From contig NC_003282.8 in the NCBI RefSeq assembly GCF_000002985.6, positions 12,338,001 to 12,402,000 on the forward strand: DNA of 64,000 bases, read 5' to 3'. Positions 48,434 to 60,642 of the stretch are shown here, piece after piece (position 1 is the first letter of the stretch; the number at the start of each line of letters is the position of its first letter). The notes beneath the pieces were generated by a model that saw nothing but the letters and a program-made list of their open reading frames with translations, had not been told where the DNA came from and ran no database searches. The stretch is from Caenorhabditis elegans. Lineage: Eukaryota > Nematoda > Chromadorea > Rhabditida > Rhabditidae. Both the position numbers and the translations under genes were made by a program.

Positions 48434-48775
48434 ATGCATCGTGTTCTGTCCTCGATGCGCCATTTTTGCTGAGCCATTATATGTACATTGACTGCGTTCC
48501 CTTTGCTCCATTTTTGCAGCTCATGGCGGCTTCAAATCGAAAAATATTTCAAAAATAAATTTGGTCTAGTTTTTTAGTTTAAAAACGGCTTGTATTTGAA
48601 TGAGAAAATAATATTAATTTCACAATTTTAATTTTTTCTCAGTTTCAAATTTTACATAAACAATAAATAGTTATCTGCCTTCAATCTCGGGATGTTCGAT
48701 TCAATTTAATATTTTTCTGATTTAAAGATTGAAACTTTAAAACCACTCAAAAATAAAACAAATAGAAAAAAAATG

Positions 48776-48816
48776 TGGCAGGCACGTATGTAGGCACAAG
48801 AAAGGTATGTAGGTAG
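48776..48816. repeat. Dispersed TAGGCAGGC-type repeat
   Basis: GTGGCAGGCACGTATGTAGG followed by GTATGTAGGTAG. Short copy. Confidence 0.5.
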
Positions 48817-49427
48817 TGCTTTAAAAAAATCCGAAAAAATGAAAGTTTTTTTCAGTTTCACATTCTACATAAATTTGAGGGATTGTGTAGTGAATTCATT
48901 GGACTTTGATTGGAAATTGGATTCTACATTTGAAATTAAAAATTTTTATTCTAAAAAATTGATCTAATGAAACTTCTAAAAGTGCACTGAGACTTGAGAA
49001 ATTCCCATTCATGATCTTTCAAATCACGCTTTTTGTTCTAATGATCACTTTCAGAGCGTTGCCAGAGCAACCTATTGCTTTTTTAAAAATGAATATTCCC
49101 ATCAATGAGAAAATCAAAATTTAGTTGTTTTCGGAATGAAACGAGTTTTTGATGAAGTTTATTACGAAAATTGGGAAAGAATTAGATGAGATTAAAACTA
49201 CACATTACAAAAACCACCAACTACTTTATTCAATAAACTTTACGAAAAAGGGTACGCACCTTTGAGGGTACAGTAGTCTCCATTTTTTAAAATTTTTGCG
49301 TTAATTTTATACATGTTTTGAATATTCTTCCGAAAATAAATAGGTTTCAATTTAAATTATTAAGAAAGAAGAAACACAATTTGAAAAGGGCGAAAATTAT
49401 AAACTAGGCGCTCACTTAACTTAACAT

Positions 49428-49466
49428 TGGGTCGTGTCGAGACCAAGTACCGTATTCCTGTGTCTT
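49428..49466 (-). repeat. GTCTCGACACG-type dispersed repeat
   Basis: GGGTCGTGTCGAGACCAAGT followed by ACCGTATTCC. Confidence 0.6.
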
Positions 49467-49719
49467 CTCATTATCAGTACAAATTTCTTGAGAAACGAGT
49501 TGTAAACTACTACAATTGAGAGACGAAAATGGAAAAATAGACAGAAAAAAAGTTTGCATTTTGAAATCGATTTTAGCAGAAAAACAGGAATTCAGAACAC
49601 TCGAACCAATTGGCAGGTGGTTTTTTCTTCTTTTTTTTTCAAAATGTTCCGAAAATGGCTTATTTTTTCTCGAAATACAGTTTTAAAAAATGAAACAAAA
49701 ATATTTATTACAAACAAAA

Positions 49720-52095
49720 TCACTTTTTCTTTTTCGTTGGCTTCGATGCCGGCTTCTTCTTTTGCACTTTTTTGCCGCCTTTTTTTTCTTTCGAAACTTT
49801 TGATTTCTTCTTTCCTTTACCTTTTCCAGCACCACTTTTCTTCTTTTTTCCACCTTTCTTCGTCTTTTTCTTCTTCTTTCCCTTATCCGTACTTTTACTT
49901 GTAGTACCAGGACCTTTCGATTCAGTAGATCCGGCAGTTGTTCCATCAACACTTCCATCATCATCATCATCTTCGTCTTCTTCCTCGTCTTCTTCATTAT
50001 CTGCTTCTTCGTTGGTTTCGGTTACTGTAGTTGCTGCTGCTTCTGTAGTTCCTGTACCTGTGGCAGTTGTTTCTGTTGCTACAGTAGTCTCTGCAGCAGT
50101 TGTACCCTCTGTCACCGTTGTGGCACCTTCTGTACTTGCACTTGCAGCTGGTGCGGGACTGAAAATGTGTATGCATAGTTAAACAATACAAGAATACGGT
50201 ACCCGGTCTCGACACGATCAAAAAGTTTTTAGTGTATGAGCCTTCAAAAATTCCCCCTCTCATTCATTTAAAACTTTCCCGTCGTATCGTGACCCTGAAA
50301 ACTTAAAAAAAAAACACTAAAATTCTCACTTATTGGAAACTTTCTGATCTTCCTTCTCCTTTTCTTTCATTGTATTAGGTTTTTGTAGAAGTATCATAAT
50401 TGTCGATCTATTGCCCTTTGCCTTACTCTCAATCAATTGTCTCTCGTCTACAACCCCTTGTTTTTCAATTATTCCAGCTACTTTTTCCTGAATAAAGCTG
50501 TTTTTTGTACCGCCCAATTTATTTTTTTTTTTTCAAACCTTTGCCATTTGATCAGTTTTAAACACATTTTCAGCCAAAAACTCTTCCATTCGGTCAACTT
50601 CAATCTCTTTCTTCTCCTGATTCCGATTACCCAATAGACAGCCAATTGGAATTGTGGCAACTGCGAAGATAGCACAAACGAACAAATAATTAAATAGTCC
50701 ATTTACAAGAACTTTCTGAATTTTTAGTTTATAATTTATAAAATGTATTCCAGACGCGAATAATGACGATTTTCGCACCAAAACTACGGTACCCGGTCTC
50801 GAAACGATCGAAATTTTTAGAACAATGCTGCGAAAGAGAGTGTGCGCCTTGAAAAGACTACTGTAACTTCAAACTCCTGTCCCTGCGGAATTTTAATCGA
50901 TTTTTCATAGTTTTTCGTTCAAAATATTTTTGTTTTTTTATGTTTTGAATTGTAAGTATTTAACGAGACAATTTAAAACATTTAAATTTAATTGAAACAT
51001 AAATTTGTCGTGGCAATTGAATTAATTGATAAATTTATTTTTAACAAGAAAAACTATCGAAAAATCGATGAAAATTCTACGAAATTTCGAAGTTACAGTA
51101 CTCTTTAAAGGCACACCCTCTTTTTCGCAGCCAACTTCGATCGTTTCGAGACCGCATTTTTGGCGCAAAAACCGCAAAATTCCATATATATATATATATA
51201 TATATATAATATTCTTACTGAAATCGGAACTACTGTAACCGTAACCGATGCAATGAGCTGTCCATTTGACAGACACTCAAAATGACCACCATCACCTTCT
51301 CCAATTGGCCAGATTCCTGGATTTTCAAAATTAAGAATTTTAATTCTCGCAATTTTAACCTAGATGTCCATCTATTGAAACGGAAACTCTCCAATCGAAC
51401 CAACTTGGATTTATTCGTTTTCCGTTCACAAACCATTCAACAAACTCAATCTCTTCATGCTTTTTTCTCTTCTTTTTTCGATTCATTTCATCACATTTGA
51501 AAGTCACCATTGTACCGCTGACTAGCTCAAGATCGGGAAAACTCAAAGGTGTCCAATCAATTTCATGCATCTTGTTATTACCTTGAGAACTTTTTACGAG
51601 TACTATAAAACCTGAAAACCTACCAACTACAGCTCTCACCACTGATTCCTTGTTCTCATTAGAAAACAGACTGTTATCCTTTTTCTTTAGAGGCTTTCGT
51701 TTTCTTTTGAAAAAGAAACTTTTCGGTTTTTTTGTTGTAGTTGTTCTAAAGATTTATACCAGCTCATAAATTTAACACCTAAACCCCTCACGGTTTGATT
51801 TCAGTTGCAGATTCATGAGGACATCTTCCCTGTGATATTTTCACTGCCAGCTCCGATCTTGAAATAAACTGGCAATCGACGTCATACTTCAGCCATTTCC
51901 GAAACTTCGCCATTTTAATGGATCTTGATCGAACATCATTATCCTAATCAACTCTCTAATTTTCTTCGTACAATAATAACTCACGGTTATATTGGAAGCA
52001 CTTTTCTCTAGATTCGGATCATCAGGATCCAACAAGACAAATCGTTTCGAATCAACAAAAGTTAAACACGCAGTAAAATACAAAAGAGCTTGCAT
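49720..52095 (-). CDS. oig-7: One-Ig-domain membrane protein with charged tail
   Basis: Seven exons in phase: 52095-51985, 51943-51792, 51745-51360, 51316-51219, 50715-50539, 50487-50330, 50158-49720, giving 506 residues. The signal peptide is MQALLYFTACLTFVDS. A basic linker (residues about 93-110) precedes a single Ig-like domain with Cys172, Trp192 and Cys231 (VTFKCDE ... FVEWFVNG ... GHFECLS). One membrane helix spans about residues 255-277 (GLFNYLFVCAIFAVATIPIG). The cytoplasmic part is coiled and charged, and the final exon is low complexity: Thr/Glu/Ala-rich, then an Asp/Glu run, then about 60 residues dominated by Lys. Single-Ig proteins in worms often act in cell adhesion or synapse organisation; function here is inferred only from fold. 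It lies 248 bases downstream of rps-23 on the same strand. Symbol from memory of F28D1.8. Confidence 0.82.
50192..50222 (+). repeat. GTCTCGACACG-type repeat in oig-7 intron
   Basis: AATACGGTACCCGGTCTCGA followed by CACGATC, close to the family consensus, in the intron before the last oig-7 exon. Confidence 0.65.
50755..51180. repeat. Long imperfect palindrome in oig-7 intron
   Basis: Left arm (about 50770-50915) carries TACGGTACCCGGTCTCGAAA, TGCGAAAGAGAGTGTGCGCC and ACTACTGTAACTTC. Right arm (about 51048-51180) carries their reverse complements, GTTACAGTACTCTTTAAAGG, CACACCCTCTTTTTCGCAG and GATCGTTTCGAGACCGC. The arms face each other around an AT-rich centre: a palindromic non-autonomous mobile element. 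Confidence 0.75.
51184..51209. repeat. (TA)n microsatellite
   Basis: About 12 perfect TA units between the palindrome and the donor end of the oig-7 intron. Confidence 0.9.
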
Positions 52096-52342
52096 TTCAG
52101 GAAATAGCAAGTCAAATTTTTTACGCTTCTCTACGTGTATGTTGGAAAAAAATTGAAGTTTGTCGATCACGTTTTGAAAAATTAATTCCAACTACAATCT
52201 AACACGACTCCCAATCTCAATTTTCCATGTTCAGTTCACGCCTCATTTTCAATTAGAGGTTGTAAATTTTATGCAATTGTAAGAAAAATCATATGGGTTA
52301 ACCCCAACAACTTTATGTCGGAATAACAAGAACAACAAACAT

Positions 52343-53048
<706 letters not shown>

Positions 53049-53593
53049 ATTACCTAGAATAAAAATGTAAATTACAAGGACAAATTTTATATTTCGAACG
53101 GATATGGCGATAAAACGAATAATGCAACAAAACCCATAAACAAATATATGAGAAACAAGCTTTTTAGACCAATTATATGTTGTTATTTTCAAAATTTCAG
53201 CGAAAAAAAGTTGAATTCAGCAGAAAAAGCCAAAAAAATTTTAGGATTCGGGGAAAAATTCAACGGTTCTGGTGAAGAGAAGGCATGAACAGCTGAAACG
53301 AGTGTTACCGTACCTCGAGGTAGCCTGCACATCAAACTCGTGGCCGCCACGGCCATGGCCTAGAAAACAACGTAGCGTTGCTATTTTTTTCTTTTTGTTT
53401 TTTGCAAAATTGTTTGCAGAGTAGAGTTTTTGAATTAATTTCATAAAATTGTTATTAATAAAAAAAATTATCGAATTAATAATAAATTTATTGTTTTTTT
53501 TTTTTTAATTAAAAACTGATAGAAAACCTTCTTTTTTCTCCTTTGATTTTTATTTGATCTTTAAAAGAAAAATAAATATTCAATATTTTCAGA
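53049..53593. other. Divergent promoter region rps-23 / dpm-3
   Basis: 545 bases between divergent start codons, with no separate gene. A GC-richer patch at 53.27-53.36 kb (CGGTTCTGGTGAAGAGAAGG...CGTGGCCGCCACGGCCATGG, containing a GGCCGCCACGGCC near-palindrome) may be core promoter for one or both genes. Confidence 0.5.
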
Positions 53594-54033
53594 ATGGTGT
53601 CTCAATTGGTAACATACTCAGCACATGTGATTCTTTTTGTATTAGTTTGGCTTCTAGCTTACACTGATGTGGTACCAGTGCTGTCATATCTCCCAGAGTG
53701 TTTGCATTGTTTAGTTAACTACGTAAGTTGTTTTGTGGGTCGAACCGAATATACTTTATTTTATTTCAGGCGCCATTTTTTGCAGTTCTCTTCCTTGGTG
53801 TAAGTATTTTTTAACATTATCCAACAAAAAAATATTTTTTGACTCATTTAGGTTATATTACACTTTTTTGCTTTTTCAAAGCCTAAAGTAACTCAACGTT
53901 TCAGATTTACGCCGTCTTCAATGTTGTCTATGGAGTGGCGACTTTCAACGATTGTGCTGAAGCTAAAGTAGAGCTATTGGGAGAAATCAAGGAGGCTCGA
54001 GAAGAACTGAAGAGGAAGAGAATAATCGATTGA
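53594..54033 (+). CDS. dpm-3: Dolichol-phosphate mannosyltransferase subunit 3
   Basis: DPM3 anchors the catalytic subunit DPM1 in the ER membrane for dolichol-phosphate-mannose synthesis (N-glycans, GPI anchors, O-mannose). Exons 53594-53722, 53770-53799 and 53905-54033 give 95 residues, the typical length. Two N-terminal hydrophobic segments (VILFVLVWLLAYTDVVPVL and FFAVLFLGIYAVFNVVYGV) are followed by the family C-terminal motif ATFNDCAEAKVELLGEIKEA and a short amphipathic coiled segment ending KRKRIID. The middle exon is only 30 bases. TTTTCAG just before the ATG suggests SL1 trans-splicing. Convergent with the acyl-CoA synthetase gene downstream. Confidence 0.93.
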
Positions 54034-54480
54034 TTTCCGTGTGAACAGTGCTAATTTTTATGGGTTTCTTGTGATATTTGCTTTATGTGGATAGATTAAC
54101 TTATAAATTTTTCAATAATTAAGCGAAAATAGTTTATTCTCGAAAAAATCACATTGGAAAGAAAACAGTGAGCTGTGGGGTGCACGAAACAAAAATGAAG
54201 GAGTTCATATGACGTAGTAAAATAAATAGATTCAAAAGAAGAGAGAAACACAACAGGAATTTAATAAAGCACTGGCTGTCGGGGTTCTGACGGGACCCCG
54301 CATTTCATGCGGAATGCGCACATTGGATCTATACTGAGGATACGTGTGAAAGTCTGCGAGAAGAAAAAACGAATTAGGTAATGGAAAGACGAAGAGAAAA
54401 CCGGTAAGACATGGCGAAATTACACAGTGAAACGGAAACGGAGCAAATAAATTAATACAATTTACTGATATTAAAAACAT
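54034..54480. other. 3' flanks between convergent dpm-3 and acs-20 genes
   Basis: Non-coding. The dpm-3 3' UTR probably ends within the first 100-200 bases (AATAAT near 54114; AATAAA near 54261 is more distant). Confidence 0.45.
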
Positions 54481-57400
54481 TTAAAATGGATAACTTCCCA
54501 GTGAGACCTTGCACCTCAAATCATTGTCGAACGGCACAAAATTGCGATTTTCAGAATTGTAGATGTAAATTGAATCTGAAGGAGCATCCATGATACCTAA
54601 TCGTTGTAGATTCGTCTTCACAAGTTTGAATGTACCTGCAATAAAACAGTATAAATATTGGTATTGTACGAAAAGATTTTTTTCATAATTTCTCAGTTTT
54701 TGACTGAAATTTTTGGTTTTAATCTATTTTTGTGAATCAAAAATGACACACTATGATTCATATTTATTAATCTATACCCAAACGCAAAATTTTGCGCCAA
54801 TAATACGGTACCTGGTCTCGACACGGAAAGTTTTTTCATTAAATGAGAAAATGTGTGCGCCTTTAAAGATTACTGTAATTGCAAATTTGGAATTTTCATC
54901 GATATGGCATAGTTTTTCTCATGATTTGTTGAAAAGTTCATAATTTTATATTAAGTGTTTAGATAAAATAATTAATTGTTAGTGAAAAATTACACAAAAT
55001 CTATGAAAATTGCGCAGAAATAAAAGTTTGAAGTTACAGTACTCTTTAAAGACGCGCTTATTTTATATTACGGGTACACGAAGTTCTGAGAATGCGTATT
55101 GCGCAACATATTTGACGCGCAAAGTATCTCGTACTGAAAACCACAGTAATGATTTAAATTACTACTGTAGCGCTTGTGTCGATTTACGGGCTCGATTATT
55201 GAAATGAATTGATTTTCGAAAATGCCAGGAACATTCCATATTTTCTCATTTGTTTGTTCAATTTTAATATTCTATTGAAAAATCAATGACTTCAATACAT
55301 TTCGCAAATCGAGCCCGTAAATCGAAACAAGCGGCTACAGTAATCATTTAAAGAATTACTTTAGTTTTCGCTACGAGATATTTTACGCGTTAAATATTGT
55401 GCACATACGCATTCTCAGAATTTTGTGTTCACATAATAACTTAACAAAATATGTCGTGTCGAGACCGCATACCGTATCTTTGGCGCAAAGTTTCGCATCT
55501 GAATAATAAGAGTTTTGTAAATTACGAACCTGTTTTCTCAACATCCTGACAAATTCGAATAAACTGAGGAATCGCGTAGCTGGTAAGCGAAGAGGCAAGT
55601 CTTGCTCCAACTCTATGAACAAATTGAGTTTCATCTTCCTCATGCGATACAACTCGAACAACTGACGCCATTCCAACTCTTCCCTCTCTTTGAGGAACCT
55701 CTACACCATAAACAGTTGCATCAGACAATCCAGTAATTGGATGAAGAATTGCCTCGACTTCAGTAGTCGACACATTCTCTCCCTTCCAACGGAAAGTATC
55801 TCCAGTACGATCCTTGAAATATACATAACCAAGACGATCCCAATGAAGAAGATCTCCAGTCAAAAAGCAACTATCTCCCTTTGCGAAGACATCTCTGATA
55901 ATCTTTTTATTCGTTTCCTTCTTATTCAGATATCCCTCGAATTGCAATAATGGATTATTTTTTCTGATCGTCGACACCATTGCTCCAGACTCTCCTGGAT
56001 TACATGCAATGCAAAGTCCATCGGAAGTTCGGATTGCTTCTCCAGTGACATCATCAACCTTAATTAATCGAACCGGATGCATTTTCTTTGTTAATGGGGA
56101 TATTGGCAAGAATCCGCAAGCTCCGACATGTCCGTCAATGTTCACTGAAATGGCCAGAAATTAGATTTAATGTTGAAACAGAACGGTTAACACGAGCAGA
56201 AGCGGGCAAAAATCTAAGGTTTTGGCTAAACTTCTCAATTTTTTAAATATATTTTTACAAAAATTGCATGATATATTTCTTATTTTATAGTTCAAGGTAA
56301 ATCGATCTTGTGCTTTTGAAAAAAAAAATGCATACCGAGAGATGAAGTTCCTTCAGTTGAACCATAAAGTTCTCCAATTCTGACACGGAATCGATCTACA
56401 AATGGTTGCCAGATTTCAGCACGGAGTCCGTTTCCAACCAACAATCTCATTCCTGGAGTAACAATTTTTAATAAAAGTTTAAAAAGTTAAAGAACTTTCA
56501 AAACTCACTATGCCTGGATTCCTCTTCCACAACTGGCTGAGCCAACAAGTACCGACAAATCTCTCCAATGTATTGTGAAACTGTACAATCATACTTTACA
56601 CAATCCCTCCAAAAGTTGCTAGCCGAGAATTTTTTTCTAATGACACACGATGATCCACCCAACAGAGCTTGCCCAACTCCAAGAATTCCAGCTGCAGTGT
56701 GATAAATTGGCATCGAGACGTACATACGATCAGAAGGGCGGATTCCGAATGATTTTGCGGCTCCAACGGCAATCGAGTAATATCTGAAGTGCTTCATGAC
56801 AGCGGCTTTTGGCATTCCAGTAGTACCACTTGTATAGATGAAGCAAAGAATACCTGGAATATCATAAATAGGATCAGCCTATGTTGTATGATTAATCTCA
56901 CTTTTAAAATCTACTATGTCAAGGGTCTTTGGTTCCGTAGTAATTTGAGCATCCAACTTCTTCTTGAGATTCTTGAATCCAGAATTCTTCTTGGGCTCTC
57001 CGACAGAGTAAACCTCAATTCCCTCAACATCAAACAGCTTCTGATCGATAGCATCAAGCATAACTGAACATTTTAAATTCTCAATTCTATATAACCTATT
57101 TCCAATTACTCACTATTCTGAAGTGTTACACTTGTGATAATCGCCTTTGTCTTGCTCGCAGTGATACAATGAACAAGTTGCTCTCTTTTCAAATTCGAGT
57201 TGATCCAAGCCGTTACAACTCCGATTTTTGCGAGTCCCATCCACGCGGCCACAAACTCGACCGAGTTCTCCATGTACAAGGCGACAACGTCTCCGGATCG
57301 ATAGCCAAGACCCTGAAAGGTAGAACTATGATATTTTCAGTTTGGATAACTATAAATTTAGAGAAGCTATTTATCAAAAAGTAGTCAACTAACAAAAAAA

Positions 57401-60400
57401 AGTATTGGAACAGTGTGTTTATTTTATCAGTTGATAACTTTTTGGCAGCTGCCAACTAGTGAAAACCTGTGATGTATTATAACTGTTTGAAAATGAACAA
57501 GTTTTTTAAAACTTTGAATCTGAACTTGATCTTCATGTGCACAGCTATTGATCTTAAATACAAAAAAAAAATTTCACCTACCTGGAAATAATTGGCATAT
57601 CTATTACAATGTGCATTGAACTCTGCGTATGTTTCTGTTGTATTCGTCTCGATGTCAATCATCGCCGGCTTATTTGGATTCCTGGAAAAATAGCAAATAA
57701 TGTTTTAAAAACTAATAAAACTCACTTTTTCACAATATCCAAAAACAGTTCATGGATTCCTTTATTCTGATGCAACCTCCACCATAGGTCGATTTTGACT
57801 TCAATAATTAGAGCCAATCCTCTGCAAAATTTGGGGTTTTAAAGTGTTCGTAATTATTGTAAAAAGGAGTAAAATCAAAAATGTTCAATATTGACAAAAT
57901 GCTTATTATGTCAGCAATTTGTTAGTTAAAATAACTCCAGGGGTAGAACAGGGGTGTGCGGCAAATTTGCCGTTTGCCGAGCTCGGCAAATTTGCCGAAT
58001 TTGCCGAGCACGGCAAATTTCAAAAAAGTAGATTTGCCGAATTTGCCGACCTCGGCAAATTTCGAAATTTGCCGCACACGTCAAAAATTTGACAGTACAA
58101 TTTTGACTAAAACTATTGATTTTTTAGCCAAAAATTTAGTAAAATGATACAAAATTGAGCTATTTTGATGCTCAAACAGACATACTACGCGGAACTTATT
58201 CAGAAACCAGATGTGTGTTAAGAATTCAGTAGTTTTGGTGCTCGAAAAAACATAAAAAATATCAAATTTTTCCGAGTTTGTTAAGCACGGCGAATTTGCC
58301 GAATTTGCCGAATTTGCCGTGCTCGGCAAATATTGAAAAAATAGATTTGCCGAATTTGCCGAGCTCGGCAAATTTTGAGATTTGCCGCACACCCCTGGTA
58401 CAAAACGCCAGACAGATTTTATGAACCGCGTTGTTCAACTTTGACCTCACCTGATATCTATTTAATCAAAAACTTGTTAGTTACCAAAAATATTTGTAAT
58501 TCTATCTGCTATAAATATCTAGTTTGAATTGTTTGGTATCTTGCAAATGAGCCGAGATAAGAGCTGCCAAACAACACCTAGACTAATAAAGAAAAACTTA
58601 CGTTAAATCCCTATTCAACGTAAGATAACTTCTATAAATGAAATCTCCATGAACCACTGTGATGTATAAAATAAGAACTCCAGCCAATATTACTCCAATC
58701 GGAAGATTCTGAGCAATGACAGCCACTGTGAGAAGCATAACTGTCACAAGCTCCTCCAGCTTCATCTTGGGAAGCAGTCTGAAAATTCAAATATTTTAAT
58801 GAATTTAGTAAAAACCTAATGAACTGTAACTGCTGAAAAGTCATGACTCATCTAGTTCTTTTGTCTTCCCCCACGAAACCAAATTACCCTGCATTTTTCG
58901 TCAATCAATCAATAGTTGTGTCTGTGTATGTTCAAAGTCAGCTTATTCCGAATAGAGTGCTACAATGCGTAATACAACGACGTCATAGACATCTCTTTCT
59001 CTGCCAAATCCATCCGAATGGTGGTCATCGGACGACGGAAACAGGTCCGAATTGGAGACGCAGAGATAGAAACAGAATCGGGAGAGACAAGTTTCGAAAG
59101 AGTGAGAAAGGTGTCATTTACGGTGAAGGCTTTCGAGGAGAAAGTTGGTTGGCTTGGAGGAAATGAAGGACATTCATTCAATGGCACAAATCCCTTCGCC
59201 TCATTACGGGATTAGATGAATCACAGGCGGTACTTAATTCTAGATTAGACATTCCACAGGGGGCTCACGGCTTGCATTAGAGTTTTTGCCCGGTAAACGG
59301 CTTCAAAAAATTTAGACGAATAGACACAAGTTGAACATTATCTGCCTGTATGGCTTGAGCAGGGGAGGATGGGCTTAAAGAGGATGGTGAGAGGCGCCCC
59401 CCGCCAGTGGTTGAGAGCAGCAAATCCTGCCAAACTTTGTCAACTCCATGCCAAACTTTTGCAACTTTCTGATAACAGTTTTTTAGCAGTAAAAACACAC
59501 CCTCGTATCAATGTCGAATTTAGTCTCTGAGGGGGCAGTTTTCATTAAAAATCAAACATTTCCACCCACCCAATAAAATCACCTCATCGTAGCTGCGCAA
59601 TGCAAAACCCGCAAGCCCGTACGTCGTCAGGTTTTTGCAAGCATAGATCAAATTGTGGCATTATTGTTTTGTAAGCGTTGTACGCGATGACTATAGTCTA
59701 ACAAGATTTGTTTTAAAATAAACATGGCAAACTCAAAATAGCTAAAAAATTTAGAAAATTGATAACTAGGTTGCATTTGGTTCTATCAAAAAACTGGCAA
59801 CTGGTAAAATATAGGTTGAATCTATATGCTATAGTTCTGTAGACAAACTATTTTTGATTAAGCTGAAAATATTGTTCAATTTTTGAAAAAAAAAACCGTT
59901 TTTTTTTCAGCCTAACGAGAGCTTCAATTTGAGTAAAAGCATGACCTATTTTACCAATAAAATTGGGTCCCACCGCAAAGACTACTGTAATTTTAGACGT
60001 TTCGTGGTGGGGCCGCCTGAGCATAGATTCAGTTGAAACATAACTCTTCTAAAATATGCTTTAAATTAAAACTTTAAAATTCAATAAAATAATCCCAAAA
60101 ATGAACAGAAATTTTTTTTTAATATTTGATTCCTGCCTAAAAAGGTTAAAAAACCGGAAAAATCTGTCAACTGCAAAAATATAATGCCAAGTTTTTTCAA
60201 TCAAAATTATTCAAAGCTTTTTAGGTATTACTTACCGCAGTTTTTTTTCAAAAATTAACTAGAGAAGTTGTTCAAAAATTAGTAAATTTAAATTTTGAAC
60301 TTTTCAGAGTCAAAGTTCCGTTTGGAGTTCAAAGAGCTTTACGTGTCCCCAGAAAAAATAATTACATGCAATTTGATTTTTGTGACTTTCTATAGACGAT

Positions 60401-60642
60401 AGTTTAATTTTGCTCTAAAAAGCTGGAATCTACGCTGAAATTGACTTGCAAAATTTGATAATCGAAATTCGCTAGATTCGGCAAGCTTCTGCTGTTTGAT
60501 CGTTTATCTTTCCGAATTCCAAAGTACGAAATAGCCTTGTAGTCTCCCCTTACCTGGCCGGTTTCTCAAGAACATCTGTGGCAAGAGGTTTCGGTTTCCG
60601 CCAGTTTGATGTTGAAGTTGAGCAGTTAGCTCGATCCGTCAT
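54481..60642 (-). CDS. acs-20: Fatty-acid transport / very-long-chain acyl-CoA synthetase
   Basis: FATP/SLC27-type enzyme that activates long or very long fatty acids to CoA esters at the ER or plasma membrane; in C. elegans ACS-20 is linked to cuticle lipid barrier function. Ten exons in phase: 60642-60554, 58778-58602, 57821-57726, 57681-57582, 57312-57114, 57063-56902, 56853-56509, 56452-56336, 56144-55530, 54635-54481, giving 684 residues. An N-terminal membrane segment lies in exon 2 ([13 protein letters not shown], then [14 protein letters not shown]). The AMP-binding motif [11 protein letters not shown] is at residues 281-291; YGSTEG and the FATP signature [13 protein letters not shown] (546-558) are present, and the C-terminus has [15 protein letters not shown]. 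Exon 1 is joined across a 1.8 kb intron by phase and splice-site quality; a shorter isoform could start at Met58763-58765 in exon 2. Confidence 0.9.
54781..55500. repeat. Nested palindromic repeats in acs-20 last intron
   Basis: Outer element: TACGGTACCTGGTCTCGACA at about 54804-54823 with GTGCGCCTTTAAAGATTACTG downstream, answered by GTTACAGTACTCTTTAAAGA (about 55033-55052) and, after an interruption, GTCGTGTCGAGACCGCATAC (about 55453-55472). The interruption (about 55075-55432) is itself a palindrome: TTCTGAGAATGCGTATTGCG on the left, CGCATTCTCAGAA on the right, with matching TACTGTAGC and ATTTACGGGCTCGAT arms inside. One mobile repeat inserted into another. Confidence 0.75.
57949..58397. 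repeat. TTTGCCGA palindromic element in acs-20 intron 2
   Basis: Terminal inverted repeats CAGGGGTGTGCGGCAAAT (left) and ATTTGCCGCACACCCCTG (right) bound about 450 bases. Both arms are filled with repeated TTTGCCGA / TCGGCAAA words. There is no open frame in the AT-rich centre. Same family as 48326-48433. Confidence 0.8.

Larger units (their letters stand above)
47162..49719. other. Intergenic repeat-rich region
   Basis: No gene seen. Contains GTCTCGACACG-type copies (47414-47470, 49428-49466), a TTTGCCGA palindromic copy (48326-48433), a TAGGCAGGC copy (48776-48816) and a GC-richer patch at 47.22-47.35 kb. The 47838-48056 frames have no domain. Confidence 0.55.
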
